64,000 bases of DNA from Rhizobium sp. BT03 (GCF_030053155.1 NZ_CP125640.1:992001-1056000), one strand, 5' to 3'. Numbered from the stretch's first letter, positions 9,127 to 18,660 are shown. Translations and numbers: made by a program. Notes: generated from the sequence alone by a model not told the origin.

Positions 9127-9224
9127 TAATGGCTACTATTAGCGTCTTCGTCGCCAGTTGAAAGCCTTGTTCGATCACAAATGAGATAGAACTGTGGCGA
9201 CAAAAACACCATCCCAATTAATTA

Positions 9225-9854
9225 CTAGGCCTGCTCGCCTTCCATTTCGAGGCGCGACGTCAGAACCTTGTCGATCACGCCCCAGCCCTGGGCTTCATCC
9301 GCATCCATGAAATGGTCACGATCGAGCGTCTTTTCAACTTCCTCGTAGGTGCGGCCGGTGTGCTTGACATAGACCTCGTTCAGGCGGCGCTTCATCTTGA
9401 GGATGTCGCGGGCGTGGCGCTCGATGTCCGAAGCCTGGCCCTGGAAACCGCCCGAGGGCTGATGCACCATGATGCGGGAATTCGGCGTGGCGAAGCGCAT
9501 GTCCTTGTGGCCGGCGGCCAGCAGCAGCGAGCCCATGGAGGCGGCCTGGCCGATGCAGAGCGTCGAAACCGCGGGCTTGATGAACTGCATCGTGTCGTAG
9601 ATCGCCATGCCGGCGGTGACGACGCCGCCCGGCGAATTGATGTAGAGGGCGATTTCCTTCTTCGGGTTTTCGGCCTCGAGGAAGAGAAGCTGGGCGCAGA
9701 CGAGCGTCGCCATATGGTCTTCGACGGCACCGGTCAGGAAGATGATGCGCTCCTTCAACAGGCGGGAATAGATGTCGTAGGAGCGTTCACCGCGGTTGGT
9801 CTGTTCCACGACCATCGGCACGAGGGCCATTGCGGTATCGACTGGGTTTCTCAT
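9225..9854 (-). CDS. clpP: ATP-dependent Clp protease proteolytic subunit
   Basis: 209 aa, full length. The catalytic triad can be placed at Ser106 (GQAASMGS), His131 (MVHQPSGG) and probably Asp180 (TLDRDHF). [11 protein letters not shown] is the conserved handle region. ClpP forms the tetradecameric serine-protease chamber and works with ClpX (next gene downstream) and ClpA. A heat-shock-like promoter candidate lies 60-90 bases upstream. Confidence 0.97.
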   Translation of the reverse strand: MRNPVDTAMALVPMVVEQTNRGERSYDIYSRLLKERIIFLTGAVEDHMATLVCAQLLFLEAENPKKEIALYINSPGGVVTAGMAIYDTMQFIKPAVSTLCIGQAASMGSLLLAAGHKDMRFATPNSRIMVHQPSGGFQGQASDIERHARDILKMKRRLNEVYVKHTGRTYEEVEKTLDRDHFMDADEAQGWGVIDKVLTSRLEMEGEQA

Positions 9855-9915
9855 GTGCGTCCTTTGTCAACGTCTCGCCGGCCGGCGCCGGGAATCAAAG
9901 AAAATGTCTTATCCC

Positions 9916-9946
9916 TACATAGAGTGTCCCGGCCCTCCTCTTCAAG
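9916..9946 (-). promoter_or_regulatory. Possible RpoH-type promoter of clpP
   Basis: On the minus strand CTTGAA (9941-9946) is followed after 18 bases by CTATGTA (9916-9922). This resembles the alphaproteobacterial heat-shock promoter CTTGAA / CTATnT. It points to clpP, whose start is 62 bases downstream. It is a consensus match only. Confidence 0.4.
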
Positions 9947-9969
9947 ACACGCATGCGGATAACGTTAAG

Positions 9970-10060
9970 AAGCCGGGGCAAGGCGGCCTTGGCTGTAGCC
10001 TCTTTCCAACAAGCGCCTGTTAACGGCGAGCCCATGGGACCGCCCTCCCCGGCTTTTCTC
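9970..10060 (+). ncRNA. Candidate structured RNA (long interrupted hairpin) between clpP and a GGDEF gene
   Basis: AAGCCGGGG (9970-9978) pairs perfectly with CCCCGGCTT (10047-10055). Inside that stem, after a small internal loop, GGCGG (9982-9986) pairs with CCGCC (10040-10044). The right arm runs into TTTTCTCC on the plus strand, a weak U-tract. No open frame in the region looks coding. It could be a small RNA or part of a long leader. No family is recognised and no clear promoter is seen. Confidence 0.3.
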
Positions 10061-10284
10061 CACGACAGGATGAAGGAATGCTTACTCCATTCGAGAGTGC
10101 TCACACACGTTTACCCTAGAGAAAGCCTACCGATAGATATCGGCCCAAAACCATGCCGCAGCGCAGCAGCATTAAGGAAGTGGCGAGCTTCCTCGGCAAG
10201 GATGCACACCAATAAATCGGGCCAACAAATCGGGGCCGACACACAAGGCCGACTGATAAGGCCGACGGGCAAGGGGTTGCTGCC

Positions 10285-11538
10285 GTGTTCAATATCGCTA
10301 CAGGTCTCGCCATCTGGTGTTCCGAGGCCATGACGCTCGCTTTGGTGCTGTTCGTTGCCTGGCGCCACAATGTCAGGAACGAGGCCTATCTCTATTGGGG
10401 CCTCGGCTTCCTTCTGACCGGCATCGGTTTTGCGATGATCGCGCTGCGTGAGCAGGTCCCCAGCCTGCTGTCCATCGAGATCGGCAATGCCATCGCGCTG
10501 CTCGGCCAGAGCGCCTGGGTGGCGGGTTTTCTGGCGCTCGACCGCAAGAAGATCGAATGGTGGGCGCTGCTGCCGCCGGCGATCTGGCTGGCCGGCGTCT
10601 TCCTGCCCTGGGTCAACAGCGACTATTCAAACCGCGTCGTGCTCTACAATCTCGCTTCGGCGACGGGCGCGACTGCGCTTGCCCTGGCCGTCGCTGCCGG
10701 CGACATGCGCCGTGAGCGTACCCGCGTCAAACTGATGGGCGTCTTCGTCATCCAGGGCTGCCTGTGCTTCGGCTCGGCGCTGACGATGGCGCTGACGCTG
10801 CCGAGCGATATCGAGGCAACCAATCTCGGCGGCGCCTCGGCCATGGCAAGCGCCTTCCTGCTCACCATCGCCTTCGCCTTCACCTGCCGGCTGATCATGG
10901 AGCGCTCCGAACGGCACCTGCGCGCCCTCACTTTGACCGATTCGCTGACCGGCGTGCTCAACCGCCGCGGCCTGCTCGGTTATTTCGACGCCATCCAGGA
11001 AAAAGCCCATGACGAGCAGCGCCAGGTCGCGGTGATGCTCTTCGATCTCGACCATTTCAAGCGCGTCAACGACCGTTTCGGCCACCAGTCCGGCGACGCC
11101 GTGCTGACCGCCTTCGCGCGCATGGCCCGCCAGTATATTCCGAACAGCATCTTCGGCCGCATGGGCGGCGAGGAATTCGCAGCCTTCGCCGCGGTCACCG
11201 ACCAGACCGAGGCCGAGGCGATCGCCGAAGCGATCCGCACAGAATTCTGCCGCCTGCCCGTCAGCACCGGCGAAGCGATCGTCCCCGCCACCGTCAGCAT
11301 CGGCATCGCGCTCGCCTCCTCGATCGAAGCCAATATCGACAAATTGATTTCGGCCGCCGACCGGGCGCTCTATGCGGCGAAGGGCGCCGGCCGTAACTGC
11401 ACGGTCACCTTCGGCGAAGCGGAGGCCGCAGCCCCGGCACCGGCGACGCCCAGCACCACCGCCGGCGAACTCGTGCCGACGGTCGACGATCAGGTCGAGG
11501 CGCTGCGGCGGATGGGCACGCTGTCGCGGGCCGGCTAA
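10285..11538 (+). CDS. Membrane-anchored diguanylate cyclase (GGDEF)
   Basis: 417 aa with a GTG start preceded by AAGGGG at 7-base spacing. The first 210 or so residues hold about six hydrophobic helices without a recognised sensor domain. From LTDSLTGVLNRRGLLGYF a complete GGDEF domain follows, with active-site GGEEF near residue 294 (FGRMGGEEFAAFA). GGEEF is catalytically competent, so the protein should make c-di-GMP from two GTP. The RxxD inhibitory site expected five residues before GGEEF is absent (IPNS there), so product inhibition may be weak. The C-terminal 45 residues are Ala/Pro-rich. Confidence 0.9.
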   Translation: MFNIATGLAIWCSEAMTLALVLFVAWRHNVRNEAYLYWGLGFLLTGIGFAMIALREQVPSLLSIEIGNAIALLGQSAWVAGFLALDRKKIEWWALLPPAIWLAGVFLPWVNSDYSNRVVLYNLASATGATALALAVAAGDMRRERTRVKLMGVFVIQGCLCFGSALTMALTLPSDIEATNLGGASAMASAFLLTIAFAFTCRLIMERSERHLRALTLTDSLTGVLNRRGLLGYFDAIQEKAHDEQRQVAVMLFDLDHFKRVNDRFGHQSGDAVLTAFARMARQYIPNSIFGRMGGEEFAAFAAVTDQTEAEAIAEAIRTEFCRLPVSTGEAIVPATVSIGIALASSIEANIDKLISAADRALYAAKGAGRNCTVTFGEAEAAAPAPATPSTTAGELVPTVDDQVEALRRMGTLSRAG

Positions 11539-11691
11539 CTTATAACCCGAAAATCGGAATCGATCCCCGGGGTTGCGAGCAAATCTTCAAGTGATGGGGC
11601 ACCGGACGCGCGGCCTGCTGGACGCGCATCCCAGCAGAGCCCCCTCGCCCGCATCTTTCCGAGGCCCGGCAAATCCGCTAAGCCTCGGGGC

Positions 11692-12936
11692 ATGACGATA
11701 CCGCCCTTTCTCTCGATCGACCCTGCCAGCCGCCACGTCTCGCTGGATGCCCGCAATCCTGATTTCTACGGCAATCCGAATGCCGTCTATGCCGCGTTGC
11801 ACGCCCATTGCCCGACCTTTTACTGGCGCGAGCAGAAGCAGTGGTTCTTCACCGGCTACGACCATGTGAACGGGTTGCTGCGCGACCGCCGCTTCGGCCG
11901 GCAGATCCTGCATATCGCCAGCCGCGAGGAGCTCGGGCTTGCCGAACCGATGCCGCATCTTGCCAGTTTCGATCTGTCGGAACGTTATTCCCTGCTCGAA
12001 CTCGAACCGCCCGAGCACACGCGGCTGCGCACGCTGGTCAACCGCGCCTTCGTCTCGCGCCATGTCGAGAAGATGAAGCCGGAGCTTGCCGAACTCGCCA
12101 ACCGGCTGATCGACGGCTTCGCCGGCAAGCGCGAAGTCGAGCTGCTCTCGGCCTTTGCCGACATCATCCCGGTGACGATGATCGCCCGGATGATCGGCAT
12201 TCCCGAGGAGATGGGCCCGCAGCTGCTCGCCTGGTCGCACGCCTATGTCCGCATGTATATGTTCGGCCGCACGCGTGCGCAGGAGGACGAGGCCGAACGG
12301 GCGGCGAAGGAATTTTCCGACTATGTCAGGACAGTGATCGCCGAGCGCCGCGCCGAGCCGCGCGACGACCTGCTGACCCACATGATCCATACCGAGCACA
12401 AGGGGCAGTATCTCACCGAGGAAGAGCTGATCTCGACGACGATCGTGCTGCTCAACGCCGGGCACGAGGCCACCGTGCACCAGATCGGCAATTCCGTGCG
12501 CACCATCCTCGAGAGCGGCTCGGATCCGGCGGACCTCTTCCGCGACGAGGCGGCGACGGAGCGCACCGTCGAGGAGACGCTACGCATCTGCGCGCCGGTC
12601 CACATCTTCCAGCGCTGGGCGCTGGAGCCCGCTGAAATCGACGGTATCTCCTTCCAGCGCGGCGACAAGGTCAGCCTCATTCTTGCCGCCGCCAATCTCG
12701 ACCCGGCGAAATTCACCGATCCGCTCGCCTTCCGGCCCGGCCGCAACGAGGCGGCGAACCTGTCCTTCGGCGCCGGCATCCATTTCTGCATCGGCGCACC
12801 GCTGGCGCGACTGGAGCTCAATGTCGTGCTGCCGATCCTGTTCGCCCGGCTTGCCGGCCTCAGGCTGGCAAAGACGCCTGAAGTCAAGGACGTCTATCAT
12901 TTCCACGGGCTGGACCGGCTGGACCTGCGGTGGTGA
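11692..12936 (+). CDS. Cytochrome P450
   Basis: 414 aa, typical of soluble bacterial P450s. The I-helix oxygen-binding motif is LLNAGHEATVHQ, the K-helix ExxR is EETLR, and the heme-binding loop is FGAGIHFCIGAPLARLE with the iron-ligating Cys near residue 366. It would monooxygenate an unknown substrate using an external ferredoxin/reductase; no redox partner gene lies nearby. The ATG at 11692 follows CCTCGGGGC. It stands alone between two c-di-GMP genes. Confidence 0.93.
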   Translation: MTIPPFLSIDPASRHVSLDARNPDFYGNPNAVYAALHAHCPTFYWREQKQWFFTGYDHVNGLLRDRRFGRQILHIASREELGLAEPMPHLASFDLSERYSLLELEPPEHTRLRTLVNRAFVSRHVEKMKPELAELANRLIDGFAGKREVELLSAFADIIPVTMIARMIGIPEEMGPQLLAWSHAYVRMYMFGRTRAQEDEAERAAKEFSDYVRTVIAERRAEPRDDLLTHMIHTEHKGQYLTEEELISTTIVLLNAGHEATVHQIGNSVRTILESGSDPADLFRDEAATERTVEETLRICAPVHIFQRWALEPAEIDGISFQRGDKVSLILAAANLDPAKFTDPLAFRPGRNEAANLSFGAGIHFCIGAPLARLELNVVLPILFARLAGLRLAKTPEVKDVYHFHGLDRLDLRW

Positions 12937-12983
12937 CCCGTTCGGGAGCGCTGATCAGCCGTAGCGGCGGTGAATCCCCGGCG

Positions 12984-15107
12984 TCAGGCGGCTGACTCTT
13001 CCAGCTTGCTGGATATGTCGCGTGCCGACATGGGTCTGCCCATCAGATATCCCTGAAGCTGATCGCAGCCGGCCTCCCGCAGGATCATCGCCTGGCGGTT
13101 GTTCTCGATACCCTCAGCGGTCACCGGAATCTGCAGGGCGGTCGCCAGGGAAATGGTCGCCCGAAGGACCTCGGCGCCGTTGGCGCCTTCATCGAGGGCG
13201 GATACAAGCGAGCGGTCGATCTTCATGCGATCGAACCCGAACTGCCGCAATGCGCCGATGCTGGCGTAGCCGCAGCCGAAATCATCAAGCGCGAACTTTA
13301 TGCCGACGCGCTTGAGCTGGTCTATCGACCGCCGGGCCTGATCCGGATTCGTCATCAGCACTCCTTCGGTGATCTCCAAGGTCAGGCGCTTCGGATTGAA
13401 ATCAAGTTCTTTCAGGACCGAAATCACTTCGGCGGCAAACTCGGGATTGCAGAGCTGGATCGGCGAGACATTGACCGACAATGCCAGATCGGGCCAGCTC
13501 CTGGCATGCTCGATCGATGTTCTCAGCATGTGAACGCCGAGCGCATCGATGAGGCCGCACCTCTCGGCGAGAGGGATGAAAACTTCCGGGCTGATGTTTC
13601 CTGTCGGCGTTCGCCAGCGCGCCAGCGCTTCAAGCCCGGTGACAGCGCCTGTCGTGGCAGAGACGAGAGGCTGGAAAACGGCCTCGATCGCACCACTGCC
13701 GATGGCGCCTTTCAAAAGGCCTTCCAGTTCGGCGATCCTTTGGCGCTCCTCGTCCAGTTCGGGGTCGTATTCGATCGCCTGGCCTCGGCCGTTTGCCTTG
13801 GCGCGATAGAGGGCCATATCTGCTCTGCGCAGAAGCTCCAAGGGTTCGATATCTCTGTCGCCGGCGGCAGCGCCGATGCTTGCGCCGACCTCGATCGTCC
13901 GGCCGTCGATTTTGAAGGGCTCGGCAAACAGCGCCAGAATGGTCTTTTCCATCTCTTCGCAGGTCGCGGCCCCGACATGCACCAGCGCGAATTCGTCGCC
14001 TCCCAGCCGGGCCGCGGCAACGACGTCGGGATGGCAGCCCGCGAGCGCGGTCGAGACCAGCCGGATCAAATCGTCGCCGACCGCATGCCCCCAGGCATCG
14101 TTGACGGCCTTGAAGCCGTCAAGGTCGACCAGATAGAGCCGTGGCGGCGAAGAGCCCGGCCCCTCCAACTCCTCCAGCAGGCTGAGAAGTCCATGCCTGT
14201 TCAATAGGCCGCTCAGGCTGTCATGGCCCGCTTCGAAAAGCGCTGCTTGCGCCAATTGGCGCAGGCGCCGCGTCTCCGACGCGCCGACCATCAGCACGCC
14301 GATCAGGAACAGCGAAAGGATGGCGACGGCGGCCGCGACATAGGGCGTTACCTGCTGAAACACGGTGCTTCCAGGGGCTTTGCTCGGCCAGACGAGATAG
14401 CCGATGACGGCCCCCTTCATGTCCGTGATCGGCGTGTTCAGAAATTCCGGCCTGGGCTTCGCCTCAAGGTGCAAGCCTTCGAGTTCATGTTCGTTCGAGA
14501 GCGTGTCGAGAACTTCGGGCGTAAATTCCTTGTAGAAGCTCAGCGTGCTGAGCTTCGGAAGCTCGGTAGTGGGTTCGTATGGCTGGATCGCCTGCGATGC
14601 GAGCAGAGCGATACCGCTTCCGGTCTTGATGAAATTGACCACCGGCGCCCGTGCGGGATCGGCAGCTGCGTTGACCTGCCGATAAAAGCCTTCGCCGAAA
14701 AAGGCGCTCGGCTCGAATGGCTTGCCCTTGGCGTATGCAGAGACGATCGAAGACCGGTCGGGACCGATGACGACCGCGCCATCATAGAGCGCGTAATCCT
14801 CGCTAGTCTTTCCCCAATTTTCATAGGCCCAATCGGCGGCGGTCGGAGACGAGGCCGCACTATAGGCATCGTCCCAGATGGCATTATCCGTCGTCGTCCC
14901 GCTCAGGCGCGCCACAAAGGCTGAGATCGCCGCGCGGGCGGCGCGCGTGGCCCGCGCATCATCGATCTCATTCGCCGATCGGGTCATCGTGAAGACGACA
15001 TGCGCCATCAGGCCGGTCAGGACGAGGGCGACGACGAGGAAGCAGACCGTTGTCGCAATGATGGAGGACGTTTGAGTCCGAACGTACCTACCTGCAAGAG
15101 TCGACAT
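12984..15107 (-). CDS. CHASE4-like / GGDEF / EAL membrane protein
   Basis: 707 aa from the ATG at 15107, which has GCGGAA about 6 bases upstream; an ATG at 15140 is also possible. A first membrane helix (IIATTVCFLVVALVLTGLMAHVVF) and a second near residue 270 flank a periplasmic sensor part with DNAIWDDAY, typical of CHASE4. Next is GGDEF (RLGGDEFALVH, near residue 369) without an RxxD inhibitory site. The EAL domain near residue 492 has EALARW, NVSPIQL, LEITEG, DDFGCGYAS, KIDRS, AEGIE and QGY. All EAL metal and catalytic positions are present, so phosphodiesterase activity is likely; GGDEF also looks intact. It turns over c-di-GMP in response to an external signal. Confidence 0.9.
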   Translation of the reverse strand: MSTLAGRYVRTQTSSIIATTVCFLVVALVLTGLMAHVVFTMTRSANEIDDARATRAARAAISAFVARLSGTTTDNAIWDDAYSAASSPTAADWAYENWGKTSEDYALYDGAVVIGPDRSSIVSAYAKGKPFEPSAFFGEGFYRQVNAAADPARAPVVNFIKTGSGIALLASQAIQPYEPTTELPKLSTLSFYKEFTPEVLDTLSNEHELEGLHLEAKPRPEFLNTPITDMKGAVIGYLVWPSKAPGSTVFQQVTPYVAAAVAILSLFLIGVLMVGASETRRLRQLAQAALFEAGHDSLSGLLNRHGLLSLLEELEGPGSSPPRLYLVDLDGFKAVNDAWGHAVGDDLIRLVSTALAGCHPDVVAAARLGGDEFALVHVGAATCEEMEKTILALFAEPFKIDGRTIEVGASIGAAAGDRDIEPLELLRRADMALYRAKANGRGQAIEYDPELDEERQRIAELEGLLKGAIGSGAIEAVFQPLVSATTGAVTGLEALARWRTPTGNISPEVFIPLAERCGLIDALGVHMLRTSIEHARSWPDLALSVNVSPIQLCNPEFAAEVISVLKELDFNPKRLTLEITEGVLMTNPDQARRSIDQLKRVGIKFALDDFGCGYASIGALRQFGFDRMKIDRSLVSALDEGANGAEVLRATISLATALQIPVTAEGIENNRQAMILREAGCDQLQGYLMGRPMSARDISSKLEESAA

Positions 15108-15341
15108 GCAAATTCCGCAAAAGATTAATTGCAAGACCATGTCTGTGAGACGGCAGGAGACATCATGTCCGCTATGCGCTGCGGACGAGATATAGCATTT
15201 TGACGATGTAAGCCCGATTAATAGGACTGGTAAAAAGCACTCTATCTAGGAAAGAAGCGCGGCCATTCGCGGAAAGACGGGCCGTCATCGCCGCAAATCG
15301 GGACAGGCCTGTCATCGTCGGCGGCGATTGACCGGCACGGT

Positions 15342-15686
15342 TTAAACCTTGATCACATAATCCTTGCGAGTCGTTTCAACGACTTCCCAGGTTCCCTTGA
15401 AGCCGGGTCTCAGGATCATCCGGTCGCCCGTCTTCAGATGAACCGGCTCGCCGCCGTCCTCGGTGACGATCGAATGGCCGGACAGCAGGCTGAAATATTC
15501 CCATTCCTCATAGACGATCCGCCACTTGCCCGGCGTCGCCTCCCAGATACCGGAATAAATCCCGCCCTCGGCCTCCTCCAGGTTCCAGGTGCGGAATTGC
15601 GGATCGCCTGAAATGATCCGGCCGGGCTCCGGGGCGCCGAACTCCGGTTCGATGCCGTCAATGCTGAAGGTGATGAAATTTGCCAT
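15342..15686 (-). CDS. Cupin domain protein (DUF861 type)
   Basis: 114 aa starting MANFITFSIDG. It has a single small beta-barrel with the DUF861-type pattern (ISGDPQFRTWNLEEAEGG, GKWRIVYEEWEYFSLLSG, HLKTGDRMILRPGFKGTWEVVE). Related proteins are EutQ-like or (S)-ureidoglycine aminohydrolase-like, but the metal-binding histidines are mostly missing, so the activity is open. I chose 15686 rather than an upstream in-frame start at 15728 because homology begins at MANF. Monocistronic. Confidence 0.8.
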   Translation of the reverse strand: MANFITFSIDGIEPEFGAPEPGRIISGDPQFRTWNLEEAEGGIYSGIWEATPGKWRIVYEEWEYFSLLSGHSIVTEDGGEPVHLKTGDRMILRPGFKGTWEVVETTRKDYVIKV

Positions 15687-15815
15687 GGTTGTCACGGACC
15701 TTCCCGATATTAGTGCCCTTCGCAGCATACGTTTGTATGCGCCATGATTGAAATCGCTCGATTTTTCAGGTGCGATCGCAGCATAGGTTCAACATCTTCC
15801 CTTCCTCGTATTTGC

Positions 15816-16340
15816 CTACCACTTCACGACCGTGAGGTTTGGCCAGACATTGATCCATCGGTCGACCTTCCGCTCATACACTTCCCGTGTGATCTGCCTC
15901 GTGTTCGCACGGACAATGCCGCCGAGAAGGTCGGAAAGGCCGAAAGGAGCGCAAAGCTCCAGGCCGCCATCACCAGGACGTATCCCGACGGCCGTCGCAG
16001 TTGTCGGGAAGGTGGCGATGGCATCGGTCGTCGATATGTAAGGCTCGATTGGATACCCGAACTTTGCCTCATACCACAGGTGAACCCGGGCCTCATTCTT
16101 CACATCGATCCAGATCGGCAAATCGGAGAAGGCCACTTGGATTCGAGCGGCATGATCCGCTTCCGCCTCCTCGGAAAGGTCGCTAGCGTCAAAATAAACG
16201 ATATCGATGTCATTGATGCCGTGAACGAGCGGGAAAGCAAACGCATGGTTCCAGACCGTCTGAGCGATTGCACCAGCCACGAGCCAGGCGTCTGGAAGCG
16301 CGATGTCATGCCAGCGCCGTAACAGCGGTGACAATAATGG
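15816..16340 (-). pseudogene. Nucleotidyltransferase-family gene (NTP_transf_6/DUF925), 5' end removed by IS element
   Basis: The readable protein (from a TTG at 16334, 172 aa) carries the family core LVAGAIAQTVWN, HGINDIDIVYFDASDLS, DVKNEARVHLWYEAKFG and APFGLSDLLGGIVR. Compared with the intact paralogue at 17862-18473 it lacks about 25-30 N-terminal residues. The frame stays open right into the inverted repeat of the IS256-type element that begins at 16341. The original promoter and start are therefore gone. Translation from the TTG is conceivable, but a full-length product is not. The family is predicted to transfer nucleotides; its substrate is unknown. Confidence 0.75.
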
Positions 16341-17700
16341 GGATCGTGTCCCAGGGAGTGGTGTAGCTGGATTTCATAGCCATCGGTGATTTCCGGTAGG
16401 GTCGGGTTGCTTAGAGCCAACCTGAAGGACTCCACCGATGACCGACGACATGATGAACCTACGCTCACTCGTTGAGAAGAGCGCTGACGCCGATTTGCTG
16501 CGCGAGATGATCGGCTTTGCTGCCGAGAAACTGATGGCGCTGGAAGTCGGCACGAAGACCGGTGCGGGCTATGGCGAGAAGAATGGCTTTCGACTTGCCC
16601 AGCGCAACGGCTACCGCGACCGAGACTGGGAGACGCGGGCGGGCACCGTCGAGCTGCGCATTCCCAAGCTTCGTACCGGCAGCTATTTCCCGAGCTTCCT
16701 TGAACCACGCCGTATGGCCGAGAAGGCTCTGACGGCGGTTATTCAGGAGGCCTATATCCAGGGCGTTTCGACCCGCTCGGTTGATGACCTCGTCAAGGCG
16801 ATGGGCATGTCGGGCATTTCCAAGAGCCAGGTCTCCCGGCTGTGCGAGGAGATCGACGAGAAGGTGAAGGCCTTTCTCGACCGGCCTATCGAGGGCGAAT
16901 GGCCCTATCTGTGGATCGATGCTACCTACCTGAAGGTCCGGCGTGGCGGGCGCATCGTCTCTGTTGCAGTCATCATCGCCGTCGGCGTCAACACCGACGG
17001 CCGACGCGAAGTGCTCGGCATGGAGATCGGCACGTCCGAGGCCGAGGCGATCTGGACGGAATTCCTGCGCAAGCTGACCAGGCGGGGTCTGCGTGGCGTC
17101 AAGCTCGTCGTCTCCGATGCCCATGAGGGCATCAAAGCCGCAGTATCGAAGGTGCTCTGCGCCACCTGGCAGCGCTGCAGGGTCCACTTCATGCGCAATG
17201 CTTTGGCCCATGCTGGAAAGAGCGGACGGCGCGTCGTCTCCGCCTTCATTGCCACGGCCTTCGCTCAAGACACGCCGGAGGCGGCAAGCACTCAGTGGCG
17301 CAACGTCGCCGACCAGATCAGGCCAAAGGTCCCGAAGCTTGCCAGTTTGATGGACAACGCTGAGCAAGACGTACTCGCCTACATGACCTTTCCCAAGCAG
17401 CATTGGGCCAAACTTCACTCGACCAACCCGATTGAGCGATTGAACGGCGAGATCAAGCGGCGGACAGAGGTCGTCGGCATCTTCCCCAACGACGACGCCA
17501 TCGTGCGCCTGGTCGGTGCGCTGCTGCTCGAACAGAATGATGAATGGGCCGTCCAGCGATCTCGCTATATGACCCTTGAGACAATCGCTACGATGAGCGA
17601 TGATCCACTCATCAGCCTGCCAGCAGCAAGCTGACACTCATCCGGCCCTCTGGGATGAGCCGTGGCCGTCTAAGCTACACCACTCCCTGGGACACGATCC
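16341..17700 (+). mobile_element. IS256-family insertion sequence, complete, 1360 bp
   Basis: Both ends carry a perfect 28-bp terminal inverted repeat beginning GGATCGTGTCCCAGGGAGTG (16341-16368 and the complement of 17673-17700). It encodes one intact transposase. The 8 bases outside the left end (AATAATGG) and the right end (TGAACCAT) differ, so no target-site duplication is visible. The element also joins two unrelated broken genes, which points to a deletion or recombination between two copies rather than a simple insertion. Confidence 0.9.
16438..17634 (+). CDS. IS256-family (Mutator-type) transposase
   Basis: 398 aa. Family landmarks are [21 protein letters not shown] near the N-terminus and the DDE catalytic positions: Asp in [10 protein letters not shown], Asp in VVSDAHEG and Glu in [17 protein letters not shown] residues are at [11 protein letters not shown]. 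The frame is intact from ATG to stop and both inverted repeats are present, so the element may still move. Transcribed outward toward the right repeat. Confidence 0.95.
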   Translation: MTDDMMNLRSLVEKSADADLLREMIGFAAEKLMALEVGTKTGAGYGEKNGFRLAQRNGYRDRDWETRAGTVELRIPKLRTGSYFPSFLEPRRMAEKALTAVIQEAYIQGVSTRSVDDLVKAMGMSGISKSQVSRLCEEIDEKVKAFLDRPIEGEWPYLWIDATYLKVRRGGRIVSVAVIIAVGVNTDGRREVLGMEIGTSEAEAIWTEFLRKLTRRGLRGVKLVVSDAHEGIKAAVSKVLCATWQRCRVHFMRNALAHAGKSGRRVVSAFIATAFAQDTPEAASTQWRNVADQIRPKVPKLASLMDNAEQDVLAYMTFPKQHWAKLHSTNPIERLNGEIKRRTEVVGIFPNDDAIVRLVGALLLEQNDEWAVQRSRYMTLETIATMSDDPLISLPAAS

Positions 17701-17821
17701 TGAACCATTTTACAAGGCCCATGGCTACGAGGTCAGGGAACGGAGCCATCACGTCCTCGGTTCCGGGGTGCGTATGGCTTGCGTGAAGATGTATAAAGCC
17801 ATCGGATCGCAAAGTTCCTGA
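17701..17821 (+). pseudogene. C-terminal remnant of a GNAT acetyltransferase
   Basis: Directly after the right end of the IS, the frame reads EPFYKAHGYEVRERSHHV followed by GVRMACVKMYK and a TGA at 17819-17821. This is the usual last strand-helix part of GNAT N-acetyltransferases (FYxxxGF...GVxMxCVxMxK). Everything upstream is missing. The acetyl-CoA loop is not present, so the fragment is non-functional. Confidence 0.8.
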
Positions 17822-17861
17822 GGCGGTGGCCTATCGAGCCGCGGCGGGAGCGCAAGCCTCT

Positions 17862-18473
17862 TCACCAGTGATGGATTCTTACCTCCGGCCACAGTGTTTT
17901 CGCCCTCGCGGCCTTCTCCTCGTGAGTGTTTCGGTTATCCAATGCATAGTTTGGCACGACCCGGAACGAAAACATGTCGTTTAGACCGAAGGGGGCTTCG
18001 ATGTGCAATTGGTCGTCGTCCGCCAATCGCACGGCGACAGAATGCGTCTTCGTCGAGTATCGAAGCAGGGCGTCTTTCGAACACGTTAGTGGCTCAACCG
18101 AGATACCAAATCGCTCCTCGAACCAGAGGTGAACACGCGCCTGGTTTCTGATCTCAAGCGGGATCGGCAGGTCCACTGCCACAGGGAGGACCGCACGGAT
18201 AACACGGTCTTCGGCCTCGTAGGACAGGTCGGCATCGTCGAAATAGATTATATCGATATCCTTAACGCCATACCAGCGGGGCCGCCCTGTCAGCGCGTTC
18301 CAAACCGTCTGGTAAATTGCACCTCCCCCAACAAGGTGGCCTGGCAATCTCATCGCCTCCAGATGCCGGAGTACCTTCACCAGCTCTGGAACTTGCAATA
18401 TTAGGGAGGTCAAACGAGAGCGTTGCTGGCTGCCTTCAATATCTGCGTAACGAAGATGTTCTTCCATATCCAT
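17862..18473 (-). CDS. Nucleotidyltransferase family protein (NTP_transf_6/DUF925)
   Basis: 203 aa, full length. The core has HLVGGGAIYQTVWN, YGVKDIDIIYFDDADLS (the DID metal-binding pair expected of a nucleotidyltransferase), IRNQARVHLWFEERFG and EAPFGLNDMFSFRVVPN. It is a paralogue of the truncated copy on the other side of the IS, in the same orientation. Starts at 18473 and 18467 (MEEH) are both possible. The substrate is unknown; family members often lie singly in genomes. Confidence 0.85.
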   Translation of the reverse strand: MDMEEHLRYADIEGSQQRSRLTSLILQVPELVKVLRHLEAMRLPGHLVGGGAIYQTVWNALTGRPRWYGVKDIDIIYFDDADLSYEAEDRVIRAVLPVAVDLPIPLEIRNQARVHLWFEERFGISVEPLTCSKDALLRYSTKTHSVAVRLADDDQLHIEAPFGLNDMFSFRVVPNYALDNRNTHEEKAARAKTLWPEVRIHHW

Positions 18474-18516
18474 CTCTCGAATTTCGCCCAGGCTTCAGAA
18501 AATTGAGTTCTTTCGG

Positions 18517-18660
18517 CTAGGCGTCGGAAGCACCCGGCATCCAGCCAGTCCCTGCCGCCCAACGGTCCGCACGGCGAATAATCTGCCAAAGTTGATCCTC
18601 CTTGCCCGTTGTGTACGCCACCCCGTCGTTTTGGAACCACGCAGCCAGCCTGCGCTTCAA
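18517..18660 (-). other. Short open frame directly after the metY stop, possible remnant
   Basis: Forty-seven codons (LKRRLAAWFQNDG...GWMPGASDA, stop at 18517-18519) follow the metY TGA immediately and in the same frame. The residue mix looks protein-like (six Arg/Lys-rich and Trp-containing turns) but I recognise no family. There is no good start codon except TTG or GTG. It may be the tail of a lost gene next to the rearranged patch. Confidence 0.25.

Larger units (their letters stand above)
9855..10284. other. Intergenic region between clpP and the diguanylate cyclase gene
   Basis: About 430 bases without a credible gene. The left part is the clpP promoter region and the middle holds the structured hairpin at 9970-10060. 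The right part (10060-10284) holds small direct repeats (AAATCGGGCC / AAATCGGGGCC and two AAGGCCGAC copies at about 10206-10266) just before the GGDEF gene. Confidence 0.6.
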
